A DNA stretch of 64,000 nt from Streptomyces filipinensis (GCF_014649495.1 NZ_BMTD01000004.1:434001-498000); one strand, 5' to 3'. Counted from the stretch's first letter, positions 38,788-47,802 are shown. Notes: generated by a model not told the origin, from the sequence alone. Program-made: numbers and translations.

Positions 38788-41316
38788 CTACTCGGACTTG
38801 ATCGCCGCCAGCATGTTCAGCCGGGCCGCGCGCCGGGCCGGCCACAGTGCGGCCAGGACGCCGACCAGGCCCGCCAGCAGCAGGAAGACCGCCATCCGGC
38901 CCCAGGGCAGGACCAGTTCGTACGTCGGCATCTTCGTGCCGAGCAGCTGACCGGCCGCCCAGCCGAAGAACACGCCGAGGCCGATGCCGAGCACCCCGCC
39001 GAACAGGGAGATCACCAGGGACTCCAGACGGACCATCCGCTTGACCGCCTTGCGGTCCAGGCCGATCGCACGGAGCATGCCGATCTCCTGGGAGCGCTCG
39101 AAGACCGACATGGCCAGCGTGTTGATGACCCCGAGGACCGCGACGATCACCGCCATGCCGAGCAGGCCGTAGAGCATGTTCAGCATCGTCGTGAACATCT
39201 TCGCGATGCCGTCGGAGATGTCCTGCTTGTCCTGGATCTTGATCGCGGGGTTCAGACCGAGGGCCTTGGTCAGCTTGTCCTTGGCCGCGTCGGAGGCGCC
39301 GTCCGCCGTCTTGACCATGACCTGCATGTCGGCGGGAGCCTTCAGGTGCGGGGTGAGGACCTTGTTGTCGATCATGATCCCGTTGATCATGTCGTTGCCC
39401 TCGTAGATCCCGGCGACGGTCAGCCGCCGCGCCTTGCCGTCCTCGAAGTGCGCGGTGAAGTGCGAACCGGACGTCCAGCCGTACTCCTTGGCCCGGTCCT
39501 TGTCGACGACGACCTGCGAACCGCCGACCGTGAACGAGCCCTCGTCCACCTTCAGGTCCGTCAGCTTCCCGATGGACGCGCCGTCGACGCCGGTCAGGAA
39601 CTCGGTCTCGCCGTCGATGCGGGACTCGCCGTTGCGCAGCGGGCTGCTCGCGGTGACACCGTCGGCGGCGGCGGCCTTCTTCGCCACCTCCGGGGAGAGC
39701 GGGCCGTGGTCGGCCATCGAGACGACGTAGTCCGCGCGGATCGCCGAGGACGCCATCTTGTCGATGGCCGTCTGCAGGCTGCCCGCCATCACCGTCATGC
39801 CGGTGATCAGGGTCAGGCCGATCATCAGCGCGGAGGCGGTGGCGGCCGTACGGCGCGGGTTGCGCACGGAGTTCTGGCGGGCCAGCTTGCCCGAGACGCC
39901 GAAGGCGCGCATGACCGGGGCGGCGGCCGCGATCAGCGGCCGGGACAGCAGCGGGGTCAGGATGAACACGCCGGTGATCAGTAGGACGGCACCGATGCCC
40001 ATCGGGCCCTGCGCGGCAGTGGCGTCCATCGACGTGGCCACGAGGACCACCGCGACACCGGCTGCCGCGCACAGCGCGCCGAGCGTGTTGCGCAGCACCA
40101 GCGACTTGGCGGTGGCCTTGGCGTGCACGCTGCTCATCGCCGCCACCGGCGGGATCTTCGCGGCCCGGCGGCCGGGCAGCCAGGCGGCCAGCATGGTGAT
40201 GAGGATGCCGACCGCGAGGGCGGCCACCACGGTGCCGGGGCTGATCACCAGCGGCCCGTCGGGCACGCTCGCGCCGAAGGAGCCCAGCAGGGTACGCAGG
40301 CCCGCGCCGATGCCGATACCGGCGGCCAGACCGGTGACACCGGCGACCGCGCCGACCGCGAAGGCCTCGGCGAGCACCGAGCGGGTCACCTGGCGGCGGG
40401 AGGCGCCGACCGCGCGCAGCAGGGCCAGTTCCCGGGTGCGCTGGGCGACCAGCATGGTGAAGGTGTTGGCGATGATGAACGTGCCGACGAACAGCGCGAT
40501 ACCGGCGAACACCAGCAGGGCCTGCTTCAGCCCGCTCATCGAGTCGGCGATCTGCTTCGCCTGGTCGTCGGCGAGCTGCTTGCCGGTGGTGGTCTCCACC
40601 AGGTGGGACGGCAGGGCCTTGTCCAGTGCGGCCTTCAGCGCGGACTGGCTGGTGCCGGGCGCGGCCTTGACGTCGATCTCGTCGTACGCGCCCTTCTTGC
40701 CGAACAGCGCCTGAGCGGTCGGCGTGTCGAACAGGGCGAGGCTGCCGCCCGCGGCGACGTTGCCGTCGTCGGTGGTGAAGATGCCGCTGACGGTCGGGGT
40801 CAGGACCGGGCCGTCCACGGAGAGGCGCACGGTGTCGCCGACCTTGTAGCCGGCGCGCTCGGCGGTCCTGGAGTCGAGCAGCACCTCGCCCCTTCCGTGC
40901 GGGGCGTGGCCGCTGACCAGCGGGTAGCGGGCGTCCTTCGTCCCCCAGTAGTTGCCGCCCGTGGACTGCCAGTCGCCGCCGACCAGCTTGCCGTCCTGGT
41001 CGGCGACGGCGGTGAAGCCGCCGACGACACCGGTCGCGGAGGCGGCGCCCGGAACCTTGCCGGCCTTGTCCAGCATGGCCCGGGTCAGTTCGGCCGTCCG
41101 GCCGACCGTGTCGCCCTTGGAGTCCTGGTACGTGGGCCGTACGGCGACGTCGACCTGGTCGAAGCCCTTGGCGGAGCTCTTCTGGTAGGCGTCGGAGATG
41201 GTGTTGGTGAAGACGAGTGTCCCGGAGACGAAGGCCACGCCGAGCATGACGGCGAGCACCGTCATCAGCAGCCGGGCCTTGTGCGCGAGGACGTTGCGCA
41301 GGGCGGTGCGGAACAT
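38788..41316 (-). CDS. FtsX-like ABC permease, second copy
   Basis: The 842-residue protein has the same build as the gene at 7908-10490: MFRTALRNVLAHKARLLMT start, N-terminal helix, large extracytoplasmic region, and two FtsX domains (around residues 265-390 and 710-835). The motifs RTRELALLRAVGAS and SQEIGMLRAIGLD mark the cytoplasmic loops. It pairs with the ATPase whose stop and its own ATG share a base (TGATG). The cargo is unknown. Confidence 0.9.
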   Translation of the reverse strand: MFRTALRNVLAHKARLLMTVLAVMLGVAFVSGTLVFTNTISDAYQKSSAKGFDQVDVAVRPTYQDSKGDTVGRTAELTRAMLDKAGKVPGAASATGVVGGFTAVADQDGKLVGGDWQSTGGNYWGTKDARYPLVSGHAPHGRGEVLLDSRTAERAGYKVGDTVRLSVDGPVLTPTVSGIFTTDDGNVAAGGSLALFDTPTAQALFGKKGAYDEIDVKAAPGTSQSALKAALDKALPSHLVETTTGKQLADDQAKQIADSMSGLKQALLVFAGIALFVGTFIIANTFTMLVAQRTRELALLRAVGASRRQVTRSVLAEAFAVGAVAGVTGLAAGIGIGAGLRTLLGSFGASVPDGPLVISPGTVVAALAVGILITMLAAWLPGRRAAKIPPVAAMSSVHAKATAKSLVLRNTLGALCAAAGVAVVLVATSMDATAAQGPMGIGAVLLITGVFILTPLLSRPLIAAAAPVMRAFGVSGKLARQNSVRNPRRTAATASALMIGLTLITGMTVMAGSLQTAIDKMASSAIRADYVVSMADHGPLSPEVAKKAAAADGVTASSPLRNGESRIDGETEFLTGVDGASIGKLTDLKVDEGSFTVGGSQVVVDKDRAKEYGWTSGSHFTAHFEDGKARRLTVAGIYEGNDMINGIMIDNKVLTPHLKAPADMQVMVKTADGASDAAKDKLTKALGLNPAIKIQDKQDISDGIAKMFTTMLNMLYGLLGMAVIVAVLGVINTLAMSVFERSQEIGMLRAIGLDRKAVKRMVRLESLVISLFGGVLGIGLGVFFGWAAGQLLGTKMPTYELVLPWGRMAVFLLLAGLVGVLAALWPARRAARLNMLAAIKSE

Positions 41317-42086
41317 CAGCTGGTACGGCCCTTCGCGTCGAACTGCTTCATGAGGTCGAGGACGGAGTCGGCCGTGGGCGCGTACATCTCGTCGACGACG
41401 CGGCCGTCCGCGAGGAAGACGACGCGGTCGGCGTAGGCGGCGGCGACCGGGTCGTGGGTCACCATCACGACGGTCTGGCCCAGTTCGCGCACGGAGTTGC
41501 GCAGGAAGCCGAGCACCTCGGCGCCGGAGCGCGAGTCGAGGTTTCCGGTGGGTTCGTCACCGAAGATGATCTCGGGCTTGGAGGCGAGGGCGCGGGCGAC
41601 GGCCACGCGCTGCTGCTGGCCGCCGGAGAGCTGCGAGGGCCGGTGGCTGAGCCGTCCGGACAGGCCGACCATCTGGATGACCTGGTCGAGCCACGCCTTG
41701 TCGGCCTTCCGGCCCGCGATGTCCATCGGCAGGGTGATGTTCTCCAGGGCGGTCAGCGTCGGCAGCAGGTTGAAGGCCTGGAAGATGAAGCCGATCTTGT
41801 CCCGGCGGAGCTTGGTGAGCTGCTTGTCCTTCAGGGAGCCCAGTTCGGTGTCACCGATGCGCACGGAGCCGGAGGAGAAGGTGTCGAGGCCGGCCACGCA
41901 GTGCATCAGCGTCGACTTGCCCGAGCCGGACGGGCCCATGATCGCGGTGAACTCGGCCTGCCGGAAGTCGACGGAGACCCGGTCCAGGGCGACCACCCGG
42001 GTCTCACCCTGCCCGTAGATCTTCGACAGCTCCGTGGCGCGTGCGGCCACGGCGGTGGTCCGGCCGGCGGTGGGTGTGGTGGTCAC
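41316..42086 (-). CDS. ABC transporter ATPase, second copy
   Basis: This 256-residue MacB/LolD-type ATPase has Walker A GPSGSGKST, signature LSGGQQQRVAVARAL, Walker B IIFGDEPTGNLDS and His-loop MVTHD. It aligns without gaps to the ATPase at 7123-7911 over most of its length, so the two ABC systems arose by duplication. It is first in its operon; AGGAGC precedes the GTG start. Confidence 0.93.
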   Translation of the reverse strand: MTTTPTAGRTTAVAARATELSKIYGQGETRVVALDRVSVDFRQAEFTAIMGPSGSGKSTLMHCVAGLDTFSSGSVRIGDTELGSLKDKQLTKLRRDKIGFIFQAFNLLPTLTALENITLPMDIAGRKADKAWLDQVIQMVGLSGRLSHRPSQLSGGQQQRVAVARALASKPEIIFGDEPTGNLDSRSGAEVLGFLRNSVRELGQTVVMVTHDPVAAAYADRVVFLADGRVVDEMYAPTADSVLDLMKQFDAKGRTS

Positions 42087-42497
42087 GGGAAGGTGCTCCT
42101 GTCAGGACGGGTGTTCCATGGGGACCACTCCATCGTCTCGGTGCCAGGGGCGCGTGTAGTCAGTCGCTGTTCCGGTTCCGGGGGGCGACTCGGGTCGGAC
42201 GGGACGGCCCGGTGTCATACCTGGGGAGGACGGCCGACCCTGAGAGGGGGGCGCGGTCGAACCGGTGTCGAACGGTGTCGAGAACGGGTGGGACACCCTC
42301 GTTCGGACGGTGAAATTCCGTCATTTCGCGCACGCGCGTGCCGGCGTCACGGCACGCTGTTGGCAAGTGCGGATGGCTCGTACCGTGGGCTGATGCACCC
42401 TCAGACGTCAATAAAATAAGACAACATCGGTCCGCCCTTCCGCTGTTCGGGGGATGGGTCCCGATAGGCTCGAAGCTCGTAGCGGAGCCCACGGCCT
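42087..42497. other. Non-coding region between ABC operon and bldA
   Basis: These 411 nt hold the promoter of the leftward ABC operon and that of rightward bldA. The stretch ACGTCAATAAAATAAGACAAC (about 42406-42426, AT-rich) lies 70-90 bp before the tRNA and probably contains the bldA promoter. I see no gene here. Confidence 0.5.
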
Positions 42498-42584
42498 GCC
42501 CGGATGGTGGAATGCAGACACGGCGAGCTTAAACCTCGCTGCCCCTTCGCGGGCGTGCCGGTTCAAGTCCGGCTCCGGGCACCA
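42498..42584 (+). tRNA. bldA: tRNA-Leu(UAA), bldA
   Basis: The 87-nt sequence folds as a class II tRNA: acceptor arms GCCCGGA and TCCGGGC, anticodon loop CTTAAAC with anticodon TAA (42530-42532), a long variable arm (TGCCCCTTCGCGGGC), T-loop GTTCAAGTCC and encoded CCA. It reads the rare UUA codon. In Streptomyces this is bldA, needed for aerial growth and many antibiotic regulators. Confidence 0.97.
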
Positions 42585-43137
42585 CTTCGCCTGCGACGCG
42601 GGCGGCGGGTCACCCTCGGGGAGTGCCTCGCCCGGCCCGCCGGTCGCGGCTCCGAGGGTGACGGCGGTGTGCCGGCCCCGCGGGAGCGGGCGCCGGGTCC
42701 GTCCCGGCTGTGTCGCAGTTCAAAGATCTAGTCAAGCGAATTGACATCCCGGGTGAAGGTCAATGAAGATGATCTTCACTCTTGTGGGTGTATTCGGTCG
42801 AACCGGATCCCTGCCTGAAACAAAACGGGGCTACTCAATGTCTGCACACGCGCTTTCGGGTATCGGGCAGGACCGCTCGGCCTGCGCGACCGGCTTATCC
42901 GCCGCGGTGCCGCCCGAGCGGTGAGGCGGAGAATCCTCTTCCAGCGCAGCGTGATCCTGTTCTGCAGCACCCTTCCTTCTTTCTGACCTCGCCTGTGGCA
43001 TCGCGTCCCGGCGCGGGTTCCTCTTGCCATGCCCTGGCCTTCCGGACAGCCGATCACGCCCGGCGCGCCACTGTCAGGTTTTTTCACTAGGTCATCAGGA
43101 CCCTTTGCTTCGCGCGGTCCGGAACTGGGATTTGTGT
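42585..43137. other. Non-coding region between bldA and the RiPP cluster
   Basis: This 553-nt region includes a GC-rich part, then a lower-GC stretch (42720-42840) with the inverted motif GTGAAGGTCAATGAAGATGA/TCTTCAC near 42755-42780. It marks a change of base composition just before the RiPP genes. A possible tiny frame is listed separately. I see no integrase or repeated tRNA end here. Confidence 0.45.
42838..42924 (+). CDS. Possible 28-residue peptide with a TTA codon
   Basis: A short frame from ATG 42838 to TGA 42922-42924 contains one TTA codon (42894-42896). The predicted peptide has Ser, Thr and Cys in its second half, but no ribosome-binding site of quality, no double-glycine leader and no family. 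It is listed only as a candidate small gene or leader and may well be chance. Confidence 0.15.
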   Translation: MSAHALSGIGQDRSACATGLSAAVPPER

Positions 43138-43977
43138 ATGAACGGCAGGGGGGACATCATCCTGCGCTTTTCCGGGATCGAGGTCGAGGTGGCCTCTTCC
43201 GATCCTTCGGAGCTCGCCTTTCTTTTCGGACCGCACGTGATACGTGACCCCGGTTCCGCATCCATGGCGTCCGTGCGTGTGGAATTCACCGCTCCGACGC
43301 GAAGACAGCCGGACGGGGACACCGCGGGCGAGAAGGAGTTCCTGGTCCGCCACGGCGACGGCACACCTTTGCTGCGCCGCACCTTCCGGGGCTGGGGCAC
43401 CATGCCGCCGCCGCTGCCGCCGTTCGCCGTGCTGGGGGAGCGGTACGCGCTGATGCGGGCGGTCGTCCTCGCGAAGCGCTCGGCCGCTGTCGCCCTGGTG
43501 GGCGGCCCCTATGCGGAGACGCTGAGCGTGGCCGCCGCCCTGGCGCAGCGCTCCTGGCGGTTCGTCTCGGGACAGCTCCTCGTCTTCGACCTGGTCGAGG
43601 AGCAGGTGGTGCCCTGCCTGCTGCCGTTGGAGGCCCGGGGCCGCGCGGCCGCCCGGATGCGCACCGCCGGGCTGCCCGCGGAGAGCCTGCGGTCGGTCCC
43701 CTCGGCCCTGGGCGGGGAGATGCTGCTCGTGCGGCCCGAGTGCCTGGGCGATGTGGTGCCGGTCGACGCGCGGATCGCCCTGCCGTCCCTGGTGCGGCTG
43801 TGCGGCACCGCGGACGACGGGGTGCGGATGGCCCCCGGGGAGTTCGTCCCCCAGGTGTGGCCGGTGGAGGCGGGCGCCGCGTTCTCGGCCGCACCCCACT
43901 ACCGGCTGGAGCTCTCCTCGGGGAACGGGGCCGAGGAAGCGGCGGGGCTCATCGACGCAGAACTCACGCGAAAGTAG
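43138..43977 (+). CDS. HPr kinase-like protein with degenerate P-loop
   Basis: The 279-residue protein resembles the HprK-like proteins that accompany RiPP clusters. A hydrophobic strand leads to a P-loop-like site, followed by a helix and a strand (RFVSGQLLVFDL) like the HprK fold. The nucleotide loop reads LVGGPYAETLS (residues 120-130) with neither the GK nor the S/T pattern, so ATP binding is doubtful. It is probably a binding or scaffold member. ATG at 43138 is the start. It is eight bases from the VOC gene. Confidence 0.6.
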   Translation: MNGRGDIILRFSGIEVEVASSDPSELAFLFGPHVIRDPGSASMASVRVEFTAPTRRQPDGDTAGEKEFLVRHGDGTPLLRRTFRGWGTMPPPLPPFAVLGERYALMRAVVLAKRSAAVALVGGPYAETLSVAAALAQRSWRFVSGQLLVFDLVEEQVVPCLLPLEARGRAAARMRTAGLPAESLRSVPSALGGEMLLVRPECLGDVVPVDARIALPSLVRLCGTADDGVRMAPGEFVPQVWPVEAGAAFSAAPHYRLELSSGNGAEEAAGLIDAELTRK

Positions 43978-43985
43978 GACGACGG

Positions 43986-44708
43986 ATGCCCCGACGCACC
44001 GGCTACCGGCCCGGCAGCCCCTGCTGGGTCGACTGCATCACCCCTGACCTGGACGGGACCCAGCGGTTCTACACGGAGCTCTTCGGCTGGCAGTACACGG
44101 CGGAGGGGCCCGGCTACCACCTGGCCCGGCTCGGTGGGGAGATCATCGGCGGGACGGGCGCGGCGCCGCCCGGCCTGCCGCCCGTCGCCAGCTGGACCGT
44201 CTACCTGGCCACCAAGGACATCGACGCGACCTCGGGCGAGGTCCGCCGGCTCGGCGGACGGGTCGTCATGGGCCCGGTCGCGGCCGGGGCCGACGGGCGG
44301 CTGTGCCTCGCCGTGGATCCGGACGGGGCACCGGTCGGCTTCTGGGAGGGGCACCACGACGTGGGTGTGGTGCTCGCCGACGAAGCGGGCACGGTCTGCG
44401 ACTTCGAGCTGCGCACGCCTTGGCCGGAGCGGGCCGAGCGGTTCTACGGCGGGCTGTTCGGCTGCTCCGTCCGCGGCGAGGGCACCCGTCTCAGCCTGGA
44501 GCTGGGCGGGACGCGTCTGGCCGGGATCACCCGCACTCAGCCCGGCGAACAGCCGTACTGGCTGCCCCATTTCGGAGCCACGCCGGACGCGGTCGCCCGG
44601 GCCCACGCCCTGGGAGCCACCGCCCAGGTCCCGGACGGCGACCTCCCCGCCCCGGCCCAACTCCGCGACCCCTGGGGCGCCCACTTCGCCCTCACCCCGA
44701 CCTTCTGA
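43986..44708 (+). CDS. VOC-family protein, two glyoxalase-like domains
   Basis: This 240-residue protein has two tandem VOC modules. The first begins PGSPCWVDCITPDLDGTQRFYTELFGW and the second VCDFELRTPWPERAERFYGGLFGC. Many such streptomycete proteins act in antibiotic binding or hydroxylation-type tailoring. The metal ligands are not obvious by eye. It is co-oriented with the HprK-like gene. Confidence 0.82.
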   Translation: MPRRTGYRPGSPCWVDCITPDLDGTQRFYTELFGWQYTAEGPGYHLARLGGEIIGGTGAAPPGLPPVASWTVYLATKDIDATSGEVRRLGGRVVMGPVAAGADGRLCLAVDPDGAPVGFWEGHHDVGVVLADEAGTVCDFELRTPWPERAERFYGGLFGCSVRGEGTRLSLELGGTRLAGITRTQPGEQPYWLPHFGATPDAVARAHALGATAQVPDGDLPAPAQLRDPWGAHFALTPTF

Positions 44709-44734
44709 CCGGGGCCCCGCCCCTCTGACCGCGG

Positions 44735-44754
44735 CCCCGGCCCGCCGGCCGGGG
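44735..44754. terminator. Short GC hairpin after the VOC gene
   Basis: CCCCGGCC and GGCCGGGG pair across CGCC just past the VOC stop. It may terminate the small rightward operon. Confidence 0.45.
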
Positions 44755-44785
44755 TCATGGCGCACCGGCTGGGGGCATGTGCGTC

Positions 44786-44985
44786 GGCTGGGGTGGCGGC
44801 GTTCGGGCCGTCGTCGTGGTGCGTGGGCTGCCGGCAGCGTGCCCCGGTTGTCGTCACGACACCCTTGGCTGCCGGCAGTGTGGCGGTTGCCGTCAGGGCG
44901 GGCTTGGCTGCCGGCAGCGTCCCCGGGCGCCCGTCACGATGGGCTGGCTGCCGGCGGTGTGTTCCGGGTGCCGTGACTACGGGAC
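44786..44985. repeat. Five degenerate ~40-bp tandem repeats with CTGCCGGCAG palindrome
   Basis: Units start at 44786 (diverged), 44826, 44867, 44906 and 44946, spaced 39-41 bp. Each has GGCTGCCGGCAG-x-GT followed by a G/C-rich half with GTCGTCAC or related. The spacing is not a multiple of three, so no protein repeat explains it. It lies between the convergent VOC gene and LuxR regulator gene. Confidence 0.75.
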
Positions 44986-44999
44986 GTCGGCGGGCGGCC

Positions 45000-47537
45000 T
45001 CACAACGCCTTGACCGCTGCTGCCAGTTCCGGGCGGCCCTTGATGGCCAGTTTGCGGTAGATGCGGCCCAGATGGGTGTCGACCGTGCGCTTGCTCAGGC
45101 ACAGGCGCTCGGCCGCCTCCAGGTTGCTGAGGCCCTGCAACACCAGCTCCGTGACCCGGCGTTCGCTCGGTGTCAGGCGGACCGGTGCCGCCGCGGTGCG
45201 GCCGATCGGCGGGACGTGGTCGCTCGCGGCGGGGTGCGACGCGGTGCCCGCGGCCGGCTCCGCGACGATGGTCCGGGCCGCGCCGGGCTCGCCCATGGCC
45301 TGGTAGACCTGTGCGGCATGGCTCCGCCACGGGATGCAGGCCGGATTGGCGATGCCGCGCGCCGCCAGCTGGTGGCCGCACTCCAGGAAGAGCCGCAGCG
45401 CCTCGCTGTGGTCGCCCCGTGCCATGGCCGCCAGACCGGACGCCTCCAGTACCAGGCCGCGCAGCAGCGGGTGGGTGTCGGCGGGCGGCTCCGGCAGGTC
45501 GGGCCGTGCGCAGGTGTCCCCCCGGCGCACCGCGAGCCGCAGCAGCATCGCCGTGGCGGCGGCGTGCAGCGCGGGCGCGTGCACACGCTGCTCGGTCAGT
45601 TCCCGTGCGGCGCGCGCGTCCTCCTCGGCGGCGGTCAGATGCCCCCGCCGTACGGCGATGTCGGCGCGGGCCAGCAGGGCCAGCGTCAGCTCGGCGGGAC
45701 GGTTCCAGCGCTGTGCCGAGCGGACCGCGCGGGCGGCCCAGACCGCGGCCTCGTCGAGCCGGCCGCACCAGGCCAGCGCCATCGCCGCGCCCAGGACGCC
45801 GGGACCCGCCTCCGCGGCGGGCGCCGAGCGGACACAGCGCACCGCCAGCCGTACGGCCCGCCGGTGCGACCGGCCGCCGGCGGCCGTCATGACCGCGAGG
45901 GTGCCGAGGAACGCCTGGGCCGCCGGATCGGCCGGGCCGCAGGCGAGCGCCTGGACCGCGCGGCGCAGCCCCGCGCGATGGCCGGCCAGGGCCGCCTGCG
46001 CGCTGACGGCGAGCAGCAGTTCCCTGGGCGGCTCAGGGAGCGCGGCGAGCGCCCCCGCCGTCTCGGCGAACGGTTCCGACGCCGCCGTGGAGGCGAGCGC
46101 CAGCACCGGTCCGCCGAAGGGCAGGAGGTTGCGCGCCCGTTCCAGCGGGTCGGGCGCGGCCGCCGCCGTGGCCACCAGGCAGCGGGCCGCGGCCGGCAGG
46201 TCGCGATGCAGCTCCACCGCGCCCAGTTGGACGGTCATCTGCCGCAGTACGTCCTGCGGGGCCGGTTCGGCCAGACCACGCCGCAGGTAGCGCGCGGCCA
46301 TGTCCCAGCCACCGCTCTGCGCGGCGTTCCTGGCCGCGGCCCGCAGCACCGGCAGGGCCCAGTCCAGCCCGGTGGAGCCGGAGCTCAGCAGGTGTTCCGC
46401 CGCCCGGTCGGCCGGCGCACCGAGCCTGACCATCAGCTCGCCGGCCCGCTCGTGCAGGGTGACCAGGGTGCCGGCCTCGGTGCCGGCCAGCACCGCGGTG
46501 CGCACCAGGTCATGGCGCAGCGCGCAGGGTGGTTCCGGCTCGATCAGACCGCTGCGGGCCAGGGCGGCCCGTGCCTCGTCCGCGACCAGATCGCCCTGGC
46601 CGGCCAGCATGGCGGCATGGGCGGGCGGGACCTCGGGACCCAGCACCGCCAGGGCGGTGAGCAGGTCGAAGGCGCTGGGGTGGCGTTCGCGCAGCCAGCT
46701 CAGCGCGGTGTCGGCGAGGGTGCCCGCCGCGATCTGCCGGACCGTCTCCGGATCAGGTGCACCCGGGGAGATCCGGCCCGCGGCGAGCCGTGTGGTCAGT
46801 TCGGCCAGGATCAGCGGATTGCCCTGGGAGACGGCGTGGCACAGTGCGGCCAGCTCCGTGTCGACCGGCGCGCCGAGCCCTTCGGCGAGCCGCTCGGTGG
46901 TACAGCTGTCGCACAGCGGCTCCGGGACGAGGACGGTGGTGTGCGCCAGGGCGCCGAGTTCGGCGGCGGCCCGGTGCCCCGCGTCCGGGTCGACGGTGGC
47001 GATCAGCAGCACCGGCAGCCCGTCCAGCCGCCGGGCCAGATACGTGCACCAGTGCAGCGACTGCGGGTCGGCGAGATGAAGGTCGTCGATGGCGAGCAGC
47101 ACCGGGCGGCGGCTGCTGAGATCACGGGCCGCGTGGAACAGCTCGTCCAGCACCGCGTGCCTGCCGCCGGACGCCCCGGGCGCGCCCTCAGCGCTCCCGG
47201 GAATCGCCTCTGCTAATTGCTCGGAGAATTCCACGAGCGGCGTTCCCTGCTGCGCCGATCGGTGGGTGAAGGGGTCGAAGAGCTGCCGTACCACGCCATA
47301 GGGGAAATCCTGCTCGTGCGCGTGGCACCGGGCGCGCAGCGGCACGGCGACTTCGGCGGCGCGGAGCGTCATGGCGCGCAGCAGCGCGGTCTTGCCGGTA
47401 CCTCGTGGCCCGCTGACGAGCAGAACCGAAGGGCGTCCCGCGGCCAGATCCGCCAGGGCCGTTTCCAGTGCGTCCAATTCCCGTTCGCGGTGCGGCAGGC
47501 GGTTGGTCCCCGCGCCCGCCGTCGCGGCTGTCGCCAT
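45000..47537 (-). CDS. LuxR-family LAL-type ATPase regulator with a TTA codon
   Basis: The 845-residue regulator has an N-terminal AAA-like ATPase (Walker A SGPRGTGKTALL, Walker B VLLAIDDLHLAD). Long TPR-like helical repeats follow, then a C-terminal LuxR HTH (TPSERRVTELVLQGLSNLEAAERLC). Such LAL proteins activate antibiotic clusters. One Leu codon (residue 108, 47214-47216) is TTA, requiring bldA tRNA. ATG at 47537 follows GGGGGATC; an in-frame TTG four codons upstream is an alternative. It is divergent from the biosynthetic operon. Confidence 0.92.
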   Translation of the reverse strand: MATAATAGAGTNRLPHRERELDALETALADLAAGRPSVLLVSGPRGTGKTALLRAMTLRAAEVAVPLRARCHAHEQDFPYGVVRQLFDPFTHRSAQQGTPLVEFSEQLAEAIPGSAEGAPGASGGRHAVLDELFHAARDLSSRRPVLLAIDDLHLADPQSLHWCTYLARRLDGLPVLLIATVDPDAGHRAAAELGALAHTTVLVPEPLCDSCTTERLAEGLGAPVDTELAALCHAVSQGNPLILAELTTRLAAGRISPGAPDPETVRQIAAGTLADTALSWLRERHPSAFDLLTALAVLGPEVPPAHAAMLAGQGDLVADEARAALARSGLIEPEPPCALRHDLVRTAVLAGTEAGTLVTLHERAGELMVRLGAPADRAAEHLLSSGSTGLDWALPVLRAAARNAAQSGGWDMAARYLRRGLAEPAPQDVLRQMTVQLGAVELHRDLPAAARCLVATAAAAPDPLERARNLLPFGGPVLALASTAASEPFAETAGALAALPEPPRELLLAVSAQAALAGHRAGLRRAVQALACGPADPAAQAFLGTLAVMTAAGGRSHRRAVRLAVRCVRSAPAAEAGPGVLGAAMALAWCGRLDEAAVWAARAVRSAQRWNRPAELTLALLARADIAVRRGHLTAAEEDARAARELTEQRVHAPALHAAATAMLLRLAVRRGDTCARPDLPEPPADTHPLLRGLVLEASGLAAMARGDHSEALRLFLECGHQLAARGIANPACIPWRSHAAQVYQAMGEPGAARTIVAEPAAGTASHPAASDHVPPIGRTAAAPVRLTPSERRVTELVLQGLSNLEAAERLCLSKRTVDTHLGRIYRKLAIKGRPELAAAVKAL

Positions 47538-47621
47538 CTGATCCCCCAATATTCAGCCTTGGCGTCCACAGTGTTGGCCGGATCACGACTATGTGTCAAC
47601 GCGGAGTGGTTGATTCCGCGA

Positions 47622-47720
47622 ATACGTATCGGCGTACGTATATCCCTGCCCGGCAATACTTCGGTGCGTCGCATACGTACACCGGGATACGCGGATACCG
47701 ATACCGAATGTGCGGTATGT
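47622..47720. promoter_or_regulatory. Palindromic control region between regulator and YcaO gene
   Basis: ATACGTA-tcggcg-TACGTAT (47622-47641) is a perfect inverted repeat with a third ATACGTA at 47673-47679. GATACCGATACCG (about 47694-47706) and GGTATGTAC nearby add further repeats. The AT-rich divergent region is the likely binding site of the LAL regulator. Confidence 0.55.
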
Positions 47721-47802
47721 ACAGCTGTTTTGACCTCGTGTTCGAATGGGCCGCCGATCGTCGAATCGGCGACGCGCCCATGAACTTCCGGGGGGATCCC
47801 AT

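Noticed and set aside
42498..42584. Duplicated tRNA end marking an attachment site
   Set aside because: I did not find a second copy of the T-arm/acceptor sequence elsewhere in the window.
44777..45013. Cys-rich 78-residue frame considered as RiPP precursor
   Set aside because: The DNA repeats that create the cysteines are spaced 39-41 bp and shift frame between copies; the frame runs into the regulator gene and has no leader features.
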